A stretch of DNA of 64,000 bases from Nonomuraea helvata (lineage in GTDB: Bacteria > Actinomycetota > Actinomycetes > Streptosporangiales > Streptosporangiaceae): contig NZ_BAAAXV010000008.1 in the NCBI RefSeq assembly GCF_039535785.1, positions 496,001 through 560,000 of the forward strand. Reading direction: 5' to 3'. Position 1 is the first letter of the stretch. Each line of letters begins with the position of its first letter. This document shows positions 49,769-59,389 of the stretch, piece after piece. Below the pieces are notes generated by a model that saw only the letters and a list, made by a program, of their open reading frames with translations, searched no databases and was not told where the DNA came from. The position numbers were made by a program, and so were the translations under genes.

Positions 49769-51373
49769 TCAGGCCATTGTCGCTGCCCATCGCCCGGTTG
49801 AGGTGGAAGTAACGCCGAGCACCGCCAGGCGTGCCAGGTTGACAGCGGCGGCCAGCAAAGAAAAGTCCGCGTCGACTTTGGTGGTGCCGCGCATGCGGGC
49901 GCGGCGTCCGCCATGCCGTCGCCGCATCAGATGCGCGATCTTGCGTTCGACCTTGGGCCGGGTGGCGCGGTATCGGGCCAGCCAGCCGGGATCGGCACTG
50001 TTGGCCCGGCCCCGGGCCAAGTGTGCCTCGTGCGGGCTGAGGTTGATGTCGCGGCCGTCCTTGGCGGTGGTGCACCGCTCCCGGAGCGGGCATCCCGCGC
50101 ATGCGGAGCCGAAGGCCGCCACGCCACTGCCATTGCGATGCCAGCGGATCTCCTTGACGATCTGGTTCGGGCAGATCACCCGCCCGGCCTCCAGATCGAC
50201 GGTGAAGGCATCCTTGGTGAAGCGACCTCCGGGCGCGCTGGAGGGCTGCGTCTTGACCATCGCCTCGATTTGCGCCCGGTCGAGCTTGGCAAGCATCGGC
50301 CCGGTGCCGTAGGCGGCATCACCATAAACCTCGGCCTGCTCGGCCTGCTCGGCGTGCTCGGCCTGCTCGGCCTGCTCGGCCTGCTCGGACAGGAGGTCAG
50401 CCAGGAGTTCGGCGGCCGGTTCGGCATCGCCCACGTTGCCTGCCGTCACCCGGGTGGCAGTGATGATCTCGCTGTCGGGGTCTTCGGCGATGTGGCCTTT
50501 GTATCCGTCGAACGAGCGCTCCACCGTCTTGCGGCCGTGTCGCGCCTCGGCATCGACGGTGGAGATGACACGGTCCTTGGCCACCTTGCGGGCGATCCGA
50601 AACACCCCGTCCTCGCCGTGCTGCAGGTCCTGGCCGAGCACGGTGGCCAGCAATCGTGCCGCCTGATCGACCTCCTCAGCCACCTTCCGTCCGTCCAGCA
50701 CGGCTAGCAGCGCGAACCCATCGCGGGCCCGCGAGTCGATCAGCGCCTCCCGCTCCGCTTGTTCGGTCCAGTCGATGACCGGCTTACCGAGATCGGTGTA
50801 GGCGTCCCCGCTGGAGATCACCGCCCGCAGCGCGACCCGCAACTCCCGGTCGGAGGCGCGCAGCACGCCCCGGATCGCCGAGCGGATCAGCGTGATGGTG
50901 TCCTGGGTGGCCACCGCGTCATAGATCGGTGCCGAGTCCAGCACCCGCTTGCGGCCGATCAGCCCGGCCCGGGCGGCCACCTCCACGGTCCGCTCGAAGA
51001 TCCGGTCTGGCCGGTCGGAGGCGGCCAGCCGGGCCCGCATGTCCACCAGCACGGTGTGCACGAACCCTGGATGGTCGAAGTCCAGCCCGCCGGCGGCGTA
51101 CTTCCACCGCACATCGAAGGCGAACCGATCCACCGCCTCGCGATCCGACAGCCCCTCCAGCCGCTGCAGCACCATCACCACCGCCACGATCATCGGCGGC
51201 ACCGACCGGCGCCCATCCTCAGCGAACAGGTCGGCGAACATCTCGTCCGGAAACAGATTCCGGCACTCACGGTGCAGCACCGTGTAGATCGAGTTCGGCG
51301 CCAGCCGACCCTCGACAAAACTCACCGTGGAAGACAGCAACCCCGGCTGCATCGGAGTCTGGCCCACTGCCAT
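49769..51373 (-). CDS. IS1182 family transposase
   Basis: 534 aa from ATG 51373; a longer in-frame start at 51424 is less likely. The N-terminal domain DUF772-type region reads RLEGLSDREAVDRFAFDVRW, and the DDE region includes DSAPIYDAV and GDAAYGT. A zinc-type cluster C-x2-C-x4-RC is present near ACAGCPLRERC. An uninterrupted frame suggests recent activity. A run of Glu-Gln-Ala repeats interrupts the catalytic domain near residue 325. Confidence 0.85.
   Translation of the reverse strand: MAVGQTPMQPGLLSSTVSFVEGRLAPNSIYTVLHRECRNLFPDEMFADLFAEDGRRSVPPMIVAVVMVLQRLEGLSDREAVDRFAFDVRWKYAAGGLDFDHPGFVHTVLVDMRARLAASDRPDRIFERTVEVAARAGLIGRKRVLDSAPIYDAVATQDTITLIRSAIRGVLRASDRELRVALRAVISSGDAYTDLGKPVIDWTEQAEREALIDSRARDGFALLAVLDGRKVAEEVDQAARLLATVLGQDLQHGEDGVFRIARKVAKDRVISTVDAEARHGRKTVERSFDGYKGHIAEDPDSEIITATRVTAGNVGDAEPAAELLADLLSEQAEQAEQAEHAEQAEQAEVYGDAAYGTGPMLAKLDRAQIEAMVKTQPSSAPGGRFTKDAFTVDLEAGRVICPNQIVKEIRWHRNGSGVAAFGSACAGCPLRERCTTAKDGRDINLSPHEAHLARGRANSADPGWLARYRATRPKVERKIAHLMRRRHGGRRARMRGTTKVDADFSLLAAAVNLARLAVLGVTSTSTGRWAATMA
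50331..50390. repeat. 9-bp tandem repeat within the transposase
   Basis: About six to seven copies of TCGGCCTGC (one with GTG) encode Glu-Gln-Ala units. Copy number in such arrays varies by slippage in steps of three codons without a frameshift. Confidence 0.8.
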
Positions 51374-51474
51374 CGCTCGGTCTCTCCCCGCTCCCGGTGA
51401 CCAACACCGATCACCATGGCACAACAGGCGAGACCGACGCGAGATAGATCAAAAAACACCAGTCACCTAGATCG

Positions 51475-51891
51475 TCAGGACGGCCAGAGCATGTTGGTCA
51501 GCTCGGCGTCCAGGTCCATGTAGTCGGTCTCCCGCCCTGCCGGGACCTTCTCGTACGTACGGTGGAGGAACTCGGTGAGGGGTGCCAGCGGCACTTCGAA
51601 GAGCGCCTGACCGAAGGGGGACGTGAGACTGATATGGAGCGTCCGCTCGCCATCGGCACGCGCGGGCCACACCTGGACGTCGCCGTCGCCGACACGCCTC
51701 ACGATGCCCACGGTCAGCAACTCACGGGCAAAGATCCACTCGACCGGTTCGTCGTTCCCTACGTGGAAGGCCATGCGGATGGCGTACGGATCGTCGGCTG
51801 TATAACTCAGTCCGGCGAGCAGGGGGACGGTAGTACGGTCGGGGACCACAAGCCGAAGGCCAAGCTCGGCGGAGACGGTGGTGCTGTTCAT
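51475..51891 (-). CDS. SsgA/SsgB-like sporulation and cell division protein
   Basis: 138 aa. It aligns by eye along its whole length with SsgB and other SALPs: TTVSAELGLRLVVPD, YTADDPYAIRMAFHVG, VEWIFARELLTVG, GDVQVWPAR and the C-terminal DLDAELTNML. SsgB recruits FtsZ to septation sites in sporulating hyphae; other SALPs act in spore-wall maturation. It may be ssgB, but paralogues differ little. It supports a sporulating actinomycete. It is followed directly by the IS1182-type element. Confidence 0.85.
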   Translation of the reverse strand: MNSTTVSAELGLRLVVPDRTTVPLLAGLSYTADDPYAIRMAFHVGNDEPVEWIFARELLTVGIVRRVGDGDVQVWPARADGERTLHISLTSPFGQALFEVPLAPLTEFLHRTYEKVPAGRETDYMDLDAELTNMLWPS

Positions 51892-52383
51892 CGTCAGCCA
51901 AACCTTTTCGTCGTAGGTCCCCTCTACGGGGCTTTCACTGCTCTGACGGACTTCGTCCTGAGCTATGACGCGGAACGAAGAAACCTGTAGGAAAGATTCC
52001 GCTCCAAGGGCCTTCTGTAACGCACATCACAGCTGGACATTTAGGCATCTACCAGGCTAAACGGCATCAACCGGGTCGTATTTACAAGGGTTTTGCGTCT
52101 TGCGGAGCCTGTCCCGGCGCGCCGACCATGAACGTTTCTCGCCAAAAGATCACGACCGATGCCAACCGGAACAGCACGATGGTATGCCACCGACCCACCG
52201 TGCCGGTGGGCAACCGCCACGTTTCACCCGAATCCCTCTCCCCGCCTTCGTCCCAGCCCCCGACGACCCGCCCGAACCACCCGCCGACCGCCACCCAACC
52301 GCCACCCGACCGCTTCGCTTCGCCAGCAGGTGCCAGAGTGCGGTATGGTTTTCCCCGTCGGCACCGAGAGGGACCGACAGGGC
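51892..52383. other. non-coding region before tRNA-Val
   Basis: 492 bp. The first about 200 bp are AT-richer and should hold the ssgB promoter, reading left. CCCACCG-TGC-CGGTGGG at 52194-52210 is a perfect 7-bp hairpin. The stretch at about 52255-52320 is low-complexity C-rich sequence. No credible gene was seen. Confidence 0.5.
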
Positions 52384-52455
52384 GGGCGATTAGCTCAGCG
52401 GGAGAGCGCTTCGTTCACACCGAAGAGGTCACTGGTTCGATCCCAGTATCGCCCA
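52384..52455 (+). tRNA. tRNA-Val (CAC)
   Basis: 72 nt without encoded CCA. The acceptor GGGCGAT/ATCGCCC pairs fully. The anticodon loop is TTCACAC and the T-arm is CTGGTTCGATCCCAG. A strong terminator hairpin follows. An integrase remnant lies just downstream, the usual position for elements that integrate at tRNA 3' ends. Confidence 0.95.
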
Positions 52456-52456
52456 C

Positions 52457-52496
52457 AGGAAAGATCCCTGGTGAGAGGCTCGCTGCTCGTCATGAG
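52457..52496. repeat. 40-bp direct repeat, left copy (tRNA-Val downstream flank)
   Basis: A 40-bp sequence beginning AGGAAAGATCCCTGG recurs without mismatch at 59495-59534. Diverged similarity then continues for about 90 bp into the end of the integrase frame on the minus strand. Confidence 0.9.
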
Positions 52497-52510
52497 GAGC
52501 GGGCCTTTCT
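52476..52510 (+). terminator. tRNA-Val terminator
   Basis: AGGCTCGCTGCTC (52476-52488) pairs with GAGGAGCGGGCCT (52494-52506) with a few mismatches or wobbles, and TTTCT follows. Confidence 0.7.
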
Positions 52511-52890
52511 CATGTCCGAGAGTCGATGGAAGCCGATCGGGAGCCATCTGACTCGGACTCAAACCGTCGGCTTGTCGCCGAAGACGGCGACACTCCACTG
52601 GATGCCGCGAACGTACGATGGGCATTGCGCAACCCCGTGGTGAGGCTGATCACCACGTAGGTGTGGAGTTCGGACGATTCGGCGGCCTTGAGCATTGCCT
52701 CTGCCTGTTGCCGGGTGAGCGCTTTGCCGGGCCGGCCATCCGTCCCCTTGGGCGTGATGACCAGCTCGGCAACGTTCCTGAGCGCCATGTCGCGTGCCTG
52801 AGCTTGCCGGATGGCCCTCTTCGGCACGCTGTGGATCTCTCGCAGGGTGGTGGCCGGCTTGCCGGTGAGCTGGTCGAGCCACTCATCCAC
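52510..52890 (-). pseudogene. tyrosine integrase remnant
   Basis: An open frame whose first about 90 residues match a phage/AICE tyrosine recombinase: VDEWLDQLTG-like core-binding region, PKRAIRQAQARDMALRNVAE, LTRQQAEAMLKAAESSELH and VVISLTTGLRN. After that the Arg-His-x-x-Arg and Tyr catalytic segments are missing and the frame joins the 3' terminal region next to tRNA-Val. The integrase has lost its core and cannot be active. Confidence 0.72.
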
Positions 52891-53160
52891 CTGATCGGCG
52901 CGTAGCTGCTGGGGTTTGATCTTCCCGGCTTCCGGATATGACCACCCCCGGGATGGTCGGCGCCCAGCACCCGCTCGCAGTCGGCGAGCGTGCTTTCATG
53001 CAACGCGATTGCCCCGCCCAGATCCCCGCCGACTCATAGGTGTAAGCCAGGTTGTTGCGCGAGGCCAAGATGGCGGCCGTCGCCGCATTCCAGCAAGTGC
53101 AGCTCGAACGACAGCCGACGCATTGTCGAGCGTATCGGTCACCAGGATGGTCGCTACCTA
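52891..53160 (-). pseudogene. TPR-domain gene remnant
   Basis: Read right to left, frame pieces encode ILASRNNLAYTYESAG, then after a frameshift MHESTLADCERVLGADHPG. This is the repeat of actinomycete TPR/NB-ARC regulators (A-SRNNLA-Y-AG ... LADRERVLG-DHP). The fragment is under two repeats long and merges with the integrase remnant. The remainder up to 53251 holds no gene beyond the SD of the monooxygenase. Confidence 0.6.
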
Positions 53161-53251
53161 AGTCGGATGCCTGATGCCCTGGTAGCGGCCGGACCCCTAC
53201 CGTCGGAGTCATCGTTTCGTGATCAACACCTCATCTGCTGCGGAGGGCACA

Positions 53252-54526
53252 ATGTCGTTCCATGTTCTGATCGCCGGTGGTGGCATCGGCGGGCTCACGC
53301 TCGCCCAGGGGTTGCGCAAGGCCGGCATCTCGGTTGCGGTCTACGAGCGTGACCGGGCCAAGGACGACCGGCTGCAGGGCTACCGGATCCACATCTCCCC
53401 CAAGGGATGCGCCGCGTTGCACGAGTGCCTGCCGGAGGAGCTGTATGACCGGTTCGTGGCGACGTCGGGCAAGCCCAATACCACGCTGGGCTTCTACGAC
53501 TCCGATTTCTCCGAGTTGCTGGCCATCGGGGACCCGGACGCGCCCGAGCACTACATCGACAGCTTCAAGTCCGTCAGCCGCATCTCGCTGCGGGAGGTGC
53601 TGCTGAGCGAGCTGGAAGGGATCGTCCAGTACGGCAAGACGTTCACGCGGTACGAGCAGCGCCCGGACGGCAGGGTGCGCGCGTACTTCGACGACGGCAC
53701 CCACGCCGACGGCGACCTGCTGGTGGGCGCGGAAGGGGTCAACTCGCGGGTACGCAAGCAGCTGCTGCCGGAAGCCGAGCGCATCGACACCGGCGCGCTG
53801 TCGCTCTCGGCCAAGGTCCCGCTGGACGAGGAGACCCGCAAGCTTCTGCCCAGGCAGCTGTTCGCCGGTTCGGGGTTCCTGTTCGGGCCACAGGGCAAGG
53901 CCGTCTTCCTGGCGGCGCACGAGTTCCGTACCCGCGGCTCGGTGGCCAAGGCCCCCAGTGGGGGCCTGCTGCTGGACAACAGCGCCGACTACATCATGTG
54001 GAACATCGTCACCACCTGGGACAAGCTGGGCGATCGCGTCGAGCTGGAGCGCATGGACGGCGCCGGACTGCAGCAGGTCGCCTTCCGGGCGCTGAAGGGC
54101 TGGAGCCCCCGGCTGCACAAGCTGATCGCCCGCAGCGACCCCGGCAGCATCTCGATCTTCCCGCTGAAGAGCTCCACCCCGGTCAAGCCCTGGCAGACCA
54201 CCAACGTCACCCTGATCGGCGACGCGATCCACAACATGCCACCCACCGCGGGAGTGGGCGCCAACACCGCGATCCTCGACGCCCGGCTGCTGTGCGCGCA
54301 CCTGATCGACCACGTCAACGGGCGGCGGACGCTGCTGGACGCGGTGCACGCCTACGAGGTGGAGATGCTCGACTATGCCTTCAAGGCGGTGGCGCTGGCC
54401 ATGCGGAACCTGAAGATGGGCGTCAGCGCCAGCCCGGTGCAGCGCTTCCTCACCAAGATCATGTTCCGCTTCTTCAACGCGGTGCCGCCGCTGAAGAAGC
54501 AGATGTCCGCCGCGATGATGAAGTAG
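53252..54526 (+). CDS. FAD-dependent aromatic monooxygenase
   Basis: 424 aa from ATG 53252 with CGGAGGG upstream. FAD motifs are intact: LIAGGGIGGLTLAQGLRKAG, VGAEGVNSRVRKQL and TLIGDAIHNMPPTAGVGANT. It would hydroxylate an aromatic or antibiotic substrate with NAD(P)H. It precedes an MFS gene by 2 bp, which suggests a detoxification or tailoring pair, although that transporter is now broken. It is convergent with the LAL regulator downstream. Confidence 0.87.
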   Translation: MSFHVLIAGGGIGGLTLAQGLRKAGISVAVYERDRAKDDRLQGYRIHISPKGCAALHECLPEELYDRFVATSGKPNTTLGFYDSDFSELLAIGDPDAPEHYIDSFKSVSRISLREVLLSELEGIVQYGKTFTRYEQRPDGRVRAYFDDGTHADGDLLVGAEGVNSRVRKQLLPEAERIDTGALSLSAKVPLDEETRKLLPRQLFAGSGFLFGPQGKAVFLAAHEFRTRGSVAKAPSGGLLLDNSADYIMWNIVTTWDKLGDRVELERMDGAGLQQVAFRALKGWSPRLHKLIARSDPGSISIFPLKSSTPVKPWQTTNVTLIGDAIHNMPPTAGVGANTAILDARLLCAHLIDHVNGRRTLLDAVHAYEVEMLDYAFKAVALAMRNLKMGVSASPVQRFLTKIMFRFFNAVPPLKKQMSAAMMK

Positions 54527-54528
54527 CT

Positions 54529-55559
54529 GTGCGGACCATCTTCGCGAGTCTGCTGATCCTGCTGCTGCTGGCCACGCTCGACACCACGCTGACCGGTGTC
54601 CTCGCCCCCGCCCTCGTCGCCGAGCTGGGCGGCCGGGAGCAGGTCCAGCTGGTGGTCGTGGCTTATGCGGTGGCCTCCACCCTCACCCTGCCCCTGTGGG
54701 GGAGGGCGGGGGACCTGCTCGGGCACAAGCGGGTGCTGCTGAGCGCGCTGGTGCTGTTCCAGATCGGGTCGGCGGCCTGTGCGGTAGCGCAGGACATGAC
54801 ACAGCTGGTGGCGGCCAGGGCGCTGCAGGGCGCCGGAGCGGGCGGGCTGATGGTCGGCGTCGTCACCGTGATCGTCGCACTGCTCCCGCCCCGCGAACGC
54901 ACTCGATATCGGGGCTATGTCACCGCGGTGACGGCCGTGGCCATGATCGGCGGCCCGCTGGCGGGCGGGCTGCTCACCGACGCGCTGTCCTGGCGCTGGG
55001 CTTACCTGATCAATCTTCCGCCGGGCGCCGTCCCCCTCGTGGCGCTGACCCTTCCCGTCCGACTCCCGCCACCGGCACGAGTGAGGCGGGCCAGACGCCT
55101 GGCCGACTACCTGGCCGTGCTGCCGCCGCGTCTGCTGGCCGTGCGGAACTTCACCCTCGCCGCGATCCTCGCCCCGCTCCAGGGCGCGGTGATGCTCTCT
55201 TCAGTCACTTATCTCCCGCTCCACCTACAGCTCTGACCGCGGCCGGTACGGCGGGCATAGCGCTGACCGGTGCCGGCTGGGCCGTGATGGTCGTGCTGGG
55301 CCTCGGGGCCGGCATGCTCATGCAACTGGTCACTCTCGTCGCGCAGAACAGCGTCCCGGCCGCGGATGTCGGTGTGGCCAGCGGCGCCGGTCCCTTCCTG
55401 CGCCAGCTCGGCGGTGTGACCGGAGTGACGATGACCGGCGCGCTGTATGAGGTGGGATCGATCCAGACCGCCTTCACCGCGCTGACGGTCATCGCGGTGG
55501 CGGCCGTCGTGGTCGCCGCGCTCATCATGGAGATCCCGCTGCGCGTCACGACAGGATGA
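54529..55559 (+). pseudogene. MFS drug transporter (EmrB/QacA type), frameshifted and internally deleted
   Basis: The GTG start at 54529 opens a frame with TM1-6 of a DHA2 transporter (ATLDTTLTGVLAPALV, LWGRAGDLLGHKRVLL, QGAGAGGLMVGV, MIGGPLAGGLLTDALSWRWA). It then jumps over the expected TM7-8 to NFTLAAIL-YLPLHLQ, where it stops at 55236. The C-terminal part (GAGMLMQLVTLVAQNSVP and ASGAGPFLRQLGGVTGVT) continues in another frame to 55559. Intact family members are about 130 residues longer. It is probably non-functional. Confidence 0.75.
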
Positions 55560-58185
55560 GGCCGGCCAGCTCGGTCCGGGTGGTGACGCCCAGCTTCGGA
55601 TACGCCTTGTACAGGTGGTGTCCGACGGTCCGGGGGCTGAGGAACAGCTGGGCGGCGATCTCCTTGTTGCTGGCTCCGGTTGCGGCCAGCCGTACCACCT
55701 GAAGCTCCTGCGGCGTGAGCCGCGACAGCAACCCCGCGTCGGCGCTCCTGGCGAGGGACTCGCCGGTGGCGCGCAGCTCCGACGAAGCCCGATCCAGCCA
55801 GCGAAGAGCACCCAGCCGTTCGAAGGTGTCCGCTGCCTCCCGCAGGACCGTACGGGCCTCATGCTTGCGCCGCTCGCGCCGTAACTGCTCGCCCAGCAGC
55901 AGCCGCGTGCGCGCCGCGTCGAAGGGCCGGTCGGCGGCCTGGTGCAGGTCGATCGCCGTGGCGAAGTCCTGCTCGTCGCCCTCCAGCAGTGCCCGGCAGC
56001 GGGCCAGCAAGCCCTGTGCCCAGGGCTGGCCGCCGGCCGCCGTCCAGAGGGCGAACCGGTCGTGGGCCGCGCGGGCACGCTCCGGTTCCTCCAGCCTGAC
56101 CAGGACCTCGACCAGGTCGGGTGCGGCGGCGGGCTGCTGCCGGGCAGCGCGAGCCAGATGATCGGCCGCCTGCTCGTTACGGCCTCGGGCCAGCTCCAGC
56201 AGGCCCAGCGCCCACTGCGCCCACACCTGGCCCGAAGGCATCGCCGCTGCCCGCTCGGCGAGCGCCCGGCAGTCCTCCTCGGCGCCGCGGACCGCGGCGA
56301 GCCAGGCCCGCACTCCGCACGCCTGTGCCTCCAGGTGAGTCTGGCCGGTCTGCGCCGCCACCTGCTCGGCGTGGTCGGCGTCGGCGGCCGCGTCCAGGTG
56401 ACGGCCCCTCAGGAGCTCGACGGCGGCCAGCGCCAGGTGGGTGTGCGGCAGCCAGGCCACCATGCCGAGGGATGCGCATTCGGCGGCCAGCGCACGAGCC
56501 ATGCTCAGGGCGGTGGTGTGGTCACCTATGAGCAGGGCGATCGATAGAGCGTTGTTGCGCAGGCCGTGCTCGCCGCGGTCGATGCGCCTCCCGCCTTCGA
56601 TCACCTCGCGCAGCAGCGGCAGGGCCCGTGCCGGATCGTCCTCGAGCAGCGCCGTGATCCCGGAGGCCATGGCCAGCGCCGGTCGTGCCGGGTCGGTGCC
56701 GTGGCCGAGGGAGATCAGCAGATCGGTGGCCTGGCGGGCGAGCTTGAGGTCATGGGCGTACCAGGCGTTGCGCACGACCTGGATCAGCAGCGAGGCCGCC
56801 CGGTCGGGATGCGCGTCGGCCAGCGGTCTGGCGGCCTCCAGCAGGGTGAGGCTCGCGCTCTCGACGGCGCCGTGCTCGAAGTCGACATCGGCCCGGAGGT
56901 TGGCCAGATGGGCCAGGACGAGCTCGTCACTGGTCAGGCGTACCGCCTGGTCGGTGAGCTGGGCGGCCCGGCGCAGCCGGCCGGCGGAGATGGCCGCCTC
57001 GGCGGCCCTGGCCAGTCGCACGGCCCGGAGGTCCGCCTCGGGGGTGAGGAGTGCGGCACGTTCCCACGCCGCCGCCGCGGCGGCGTGCCCGCTGCGCCGT
57101 ACGAATGTCTCGGCTGACCGCTCCAGCTCGGCTGCCAGCCGCTCATCCGGTTCGGTCACCGCCGCCGCCAGGTGCCAGATCCGCCGCTCGGGTTCGCTGA
57201 CCTCAGCCAGCGCTCGGTGGATCGCCCTGCGCCTGGCGAAGCCCGCCGCCTGATAGACCGCCGACCGGACCAGCGGGTGGCGGAAACGCACCCGCGCCCC
57301 GGCCACTTCGATGAGTCCGGAGCGCTCGCACTCCTCCAGAGCCTGCTCATCGACGCCCAGGCGGGCCGCGGCACGCAGGATCGGGGCCGGCTCACCTGTG
57401 TCCTCGGCGGCCGCGACCAGCAGCAGGGTCCCGGCCGGTTCGCTCAGGGCGGTGGCGCGTTGCCCGAAGGCCTCCAGCAGTCGCCGCGTGAGCGGCAGCT
57501 CGCCCAGATCGCCGCCTGACGAGCTCCGGGGCAGTTCGATGAGCCCCAACGGGTTGCCGCCCGCCTCCGCCAGCACGCGCTCGCGCACGTCCACGGCCAG
57601 GCCCGGAGCGATCGCGTTCACCAGCTCACCCGCCGCCGCAGCCTCCAGCGGGGAGATCCGCAGCTCGGGCAGGCCGGGGGCCTGGAACTCCTCGCGCGCG
57701 GCCAGCAGCAGAGCCACCCGTTCGCTGCGCAGCCGGCGCGCGGCGAACAGCAAGGCGTCGGCCGAGGCCCGGTCCAGCCACTGCATGTCGTCCATCACGC
57801 ACAGCAGGGGCCGCTCCGCCGACACGGCCGCCAGCAGACTCAGCACCGCGACCCCGACCAGGAACCGGTCACCGGCCCGAGCCGCGGTCATGCCCAGCGC
57901 TCCGCGCAACGCCGTCGCCTGCACCTCCGAGAGCTCCTCCACCTGCCCCAGCACAGGCATCAGCAGCAGATGCAACCCCGCGTAGGGCAGCTCCGCCTCC
58001 GACTCCACGCCCACACCGCGCAGCACGGTGAACTCGGCACCGGCTCGCTCCACGGCGTGATCGAGCAGCGCGGATTTGCCGACACCCGGGTCGCCGCTGA
58101 TGACCAGGACACCGCTGACGCCTCTGGCCGACTCGTGGAGAAGCCGGTCGAGCGTCTCTTGTTCGCGGGTCCTGCCGTAGAGCAT
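55546..58185 (-). CDS. LuxR-type LAL transcriptional regulator
   Basis: 879 aa. An N-terminal AAA-type NTPase has Walker A GDPGVGKSALL (about 31-41) and Walker B LLCVMDDMQWLD. A long TPR-like helical middle follows. The C-terminal LuxR HTH (about 815-879) reads LTPQELQVVRLAATGASNKE and SPRTVGHHLYKAYPKLGV. LAL proteins are pathway activators of antibiotic clusters or sugar use in actinomycetes. Its 3' end overlaps the broken MFS gene by 14 bp. Divergent from it is an unknown beta-rich protein, a possible target. Confidence 0.92.
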   Translation of the reverse strand: MLYGRTREQETLDRLLHESARGVSGVLVISGDPGVGKSALLDHAVERAGAEFTVLRGVGVESEAELPYAGLHLLLMPVLGQVEELSEVQATALRGALGMTAARAGDRFLVGVAVLSLLAAVSAERPLLCVMDDMQWLDRASADALLFAARRLRSERVALLLAAREEFQAPGLPELRISPLEAAAAGELVNAIAPGLAVDVRERVLAEAGGNPLGLIELPRSSSGGDLGELPLTRRLLEAFGQRATALSEPAGTLLLVAAAEDTGEPAPILRAAARLGVDEQALEECERSGLIEVAGARVRFRHPLVRSAVYQAAGFARRRAIHRALAEVSEPERRIWHLAAAVTEPDERLAAELERSAETFVRRSGHAAAAAAWERAALLTPEADLRAVRLARAAEAAISAGRLRRAAQLTDQAVRLTSDELVLAHLANLRADVDFEHGAVESASLTLLEAARPLADAHPDRAASLLIQVVRNAWYAHDLKLARQATDLLISLGHGTDPARPALAMASGITALLEDDPARALPLLREVIEGGRRIDRGEHGLRNNALSIALLIGDHTTALSMARALAAECASLGMVAWLPHTHLALAAVELLRGRHLDAAADADHAEQVAAQTGQTHLEAQACGVRAWLAAVRGAEEDCRALAERAAAMPSGQVWAQWALGLLELARGRNEQAADHLARAARQQPAAAPDLVEVLVRLEEPERARAAHDRFALWTAAGGQPWAQGLLARCRALLEGDEQDFATAIDLHQAADRPFDAARTRLLLGEQLRRERRKHEARTVLREAADTFERLGALRWLDRASSELRATGESLARSADAGLLSRLTPQELQVVRLAATGASNKEIAAQLFLSPRTVGHHLYKAYPKLGVTTRTELAGLILS

Positions 58186-58298
58186 CCCAAGATGTTACTT
58201 AAGCCGTCTTAAGTCGCGACGACCGCTATGTGACTGATTACTCCTATCTCGCTGCTGCGTACGGTCCTGATCATCGACAACACAGCAGGAGAGCAACC

Positions 58299-58859
58299 AT
58301 GAAGATCGGATTTGTCCCTGGTGCCGCCGACCTCACCCTCCAGGTGGACCCGGCCATGGCCGAGCCGTACAAGCTCAGCTTCGACGGTGTGCTGCCGGAG
58401 GTGCGGCCGGTCACCGACGGAGTCGTCGTCGACTTCCCGCGCAGCTTCCACGTCGGCGACCGGCGGCATGGCGGCCAGATCGTGCTCAACGCCGCCGAGC
58501 CGTGGGCGGTGGAGGTGCAGGGCCGCACCTCCCGTGTGAACGCCGACCTGCGCGGGCTGTGGCTGGCCGGGATCGACCTGCAGGGCGGGGTCGAGCACGT
58601 GCATGTGGACCTGCCCGAGCCGCATGGCCGGGTGCCTGTCCGCGTCGCCGGAGGTGCGGCCGACCTCACTTTCCGGCGTCCCGCCGGCGTTCCGGTACGG
58701 CTGGCCGTGGCCGGTGGCTCGACCCGCCTGACCATCGGCGAGCAGCAGTTCGCCTCGGCCAAGCCCAAGTACGTGTTCACCGACCCCGGATTCGAGGAGA
58801 GCGAGGACCGCTACGACATCCTCATCGCCGGGGGAACCGATGCCCTGACCCTCGCGTGA
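58299..58859 (+). CDS. unknown beta-rich protein divergent from the LAL regulator
   Basis: 186 aa from ATG 58299 with AGGAGAG 5 bp upstream. It is rich in alternating hydrophobic strands (ADLTLQVDPAMAEPYKLSF, VRLAVAGGSTRLTIGE, YDILIAGGTDALTLA) and recurring G-A/T-DxLTL motifs at both ends. No signal peptide or catalytic motif is visible. It could be a small beta-sandwich binding protein. The promoter is shared with the LAL regulator gene across 113 bp. Confidence 0.65.
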   Translation: MKIGFVPGAADLTLQVDPAMAEPYKLSFDGVLPEVRPVTDGVVVDFPRSFHVGDRRHGGQIVLNAAEPWAVEVQGRTSRVNADLRGLWLAGIDLQGGVEHVHVDLPEPHGRVPVRVAGGAADLTFRRPAGVPVRLAVAGGSTRLTIGEQQFASAKPKYVFTDPGFEESEDRYDILIAGGTDALTLA

Positions 58860-59389
58860 AGCGGGAAACCGATCAGCTTCGCCAGCCGGCCGGGTGCTCA
58901 TCCGAAATGGGTGTCGATGAGACTTCGGGGATTCTGAAGTCTGTCATCCTGGTCGTTCGTCTTGCTGTGAGGGTGAAGGCGAGGTGGCCGGAGTCGGCGC
59001 TGGCGTTAGTGAAGGATCTCCGGGTGGGGCGGGTCTCGGCCACTGCGGAGGACCTGGGCAGTCAGCCCCCATAGGCCCAGAGCCCACATTCACGATCATG
59101 AGGTGCCCTGCAGGCCTGGCGCGGGCGGACATAAAGCACGTGCGGCACGACCTTCCGAAACATTGAAGATCGCGTTATCGCGCCCAACTTATCCGCCCTG
59201 TCCGAACCGAAACCGGCCGCCCGAGAGGCCCTTGAGCTCGGCATCGGACGCGCGAATCGCACATTTGATACGAGTCCACAATGATCACTGCCCAACCCTC
59301 GTTGGCAGGCCGCCCACCGGATGTCATTGCTACCCGCATCATTCGCGAATGAGGCTAGCGACAATAGGCTCGTGACTTGGAGGGGCGCC
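58860..59389. other. remnant-rich intergenic DNA
   Basis: 530 bp without a credible intact gene. An ORF of 55 codons at 58907-59074 (VILVVRLAVRVKARWPESAL) looks like a fragment of a larger protein but was not identified. The rest is AT-richer and resembles a promoter region for the truncated start at 59390. Confidence 0.4.

Larger units (their letters stand above)
49575..51466. mobile_element. IS1182-family insertion sequence
   Basis: 1892 bp bounded by inverted ends, GTCGCTGGTGTT on the left and GTGACTGGTGTT read inward from the right, each next to CTAG. It contains one transposase on the minus strand. It lies between the convergent DUF305 and ssgB genes, which would end a few bases apart without it. 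Confidence 0.72.
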
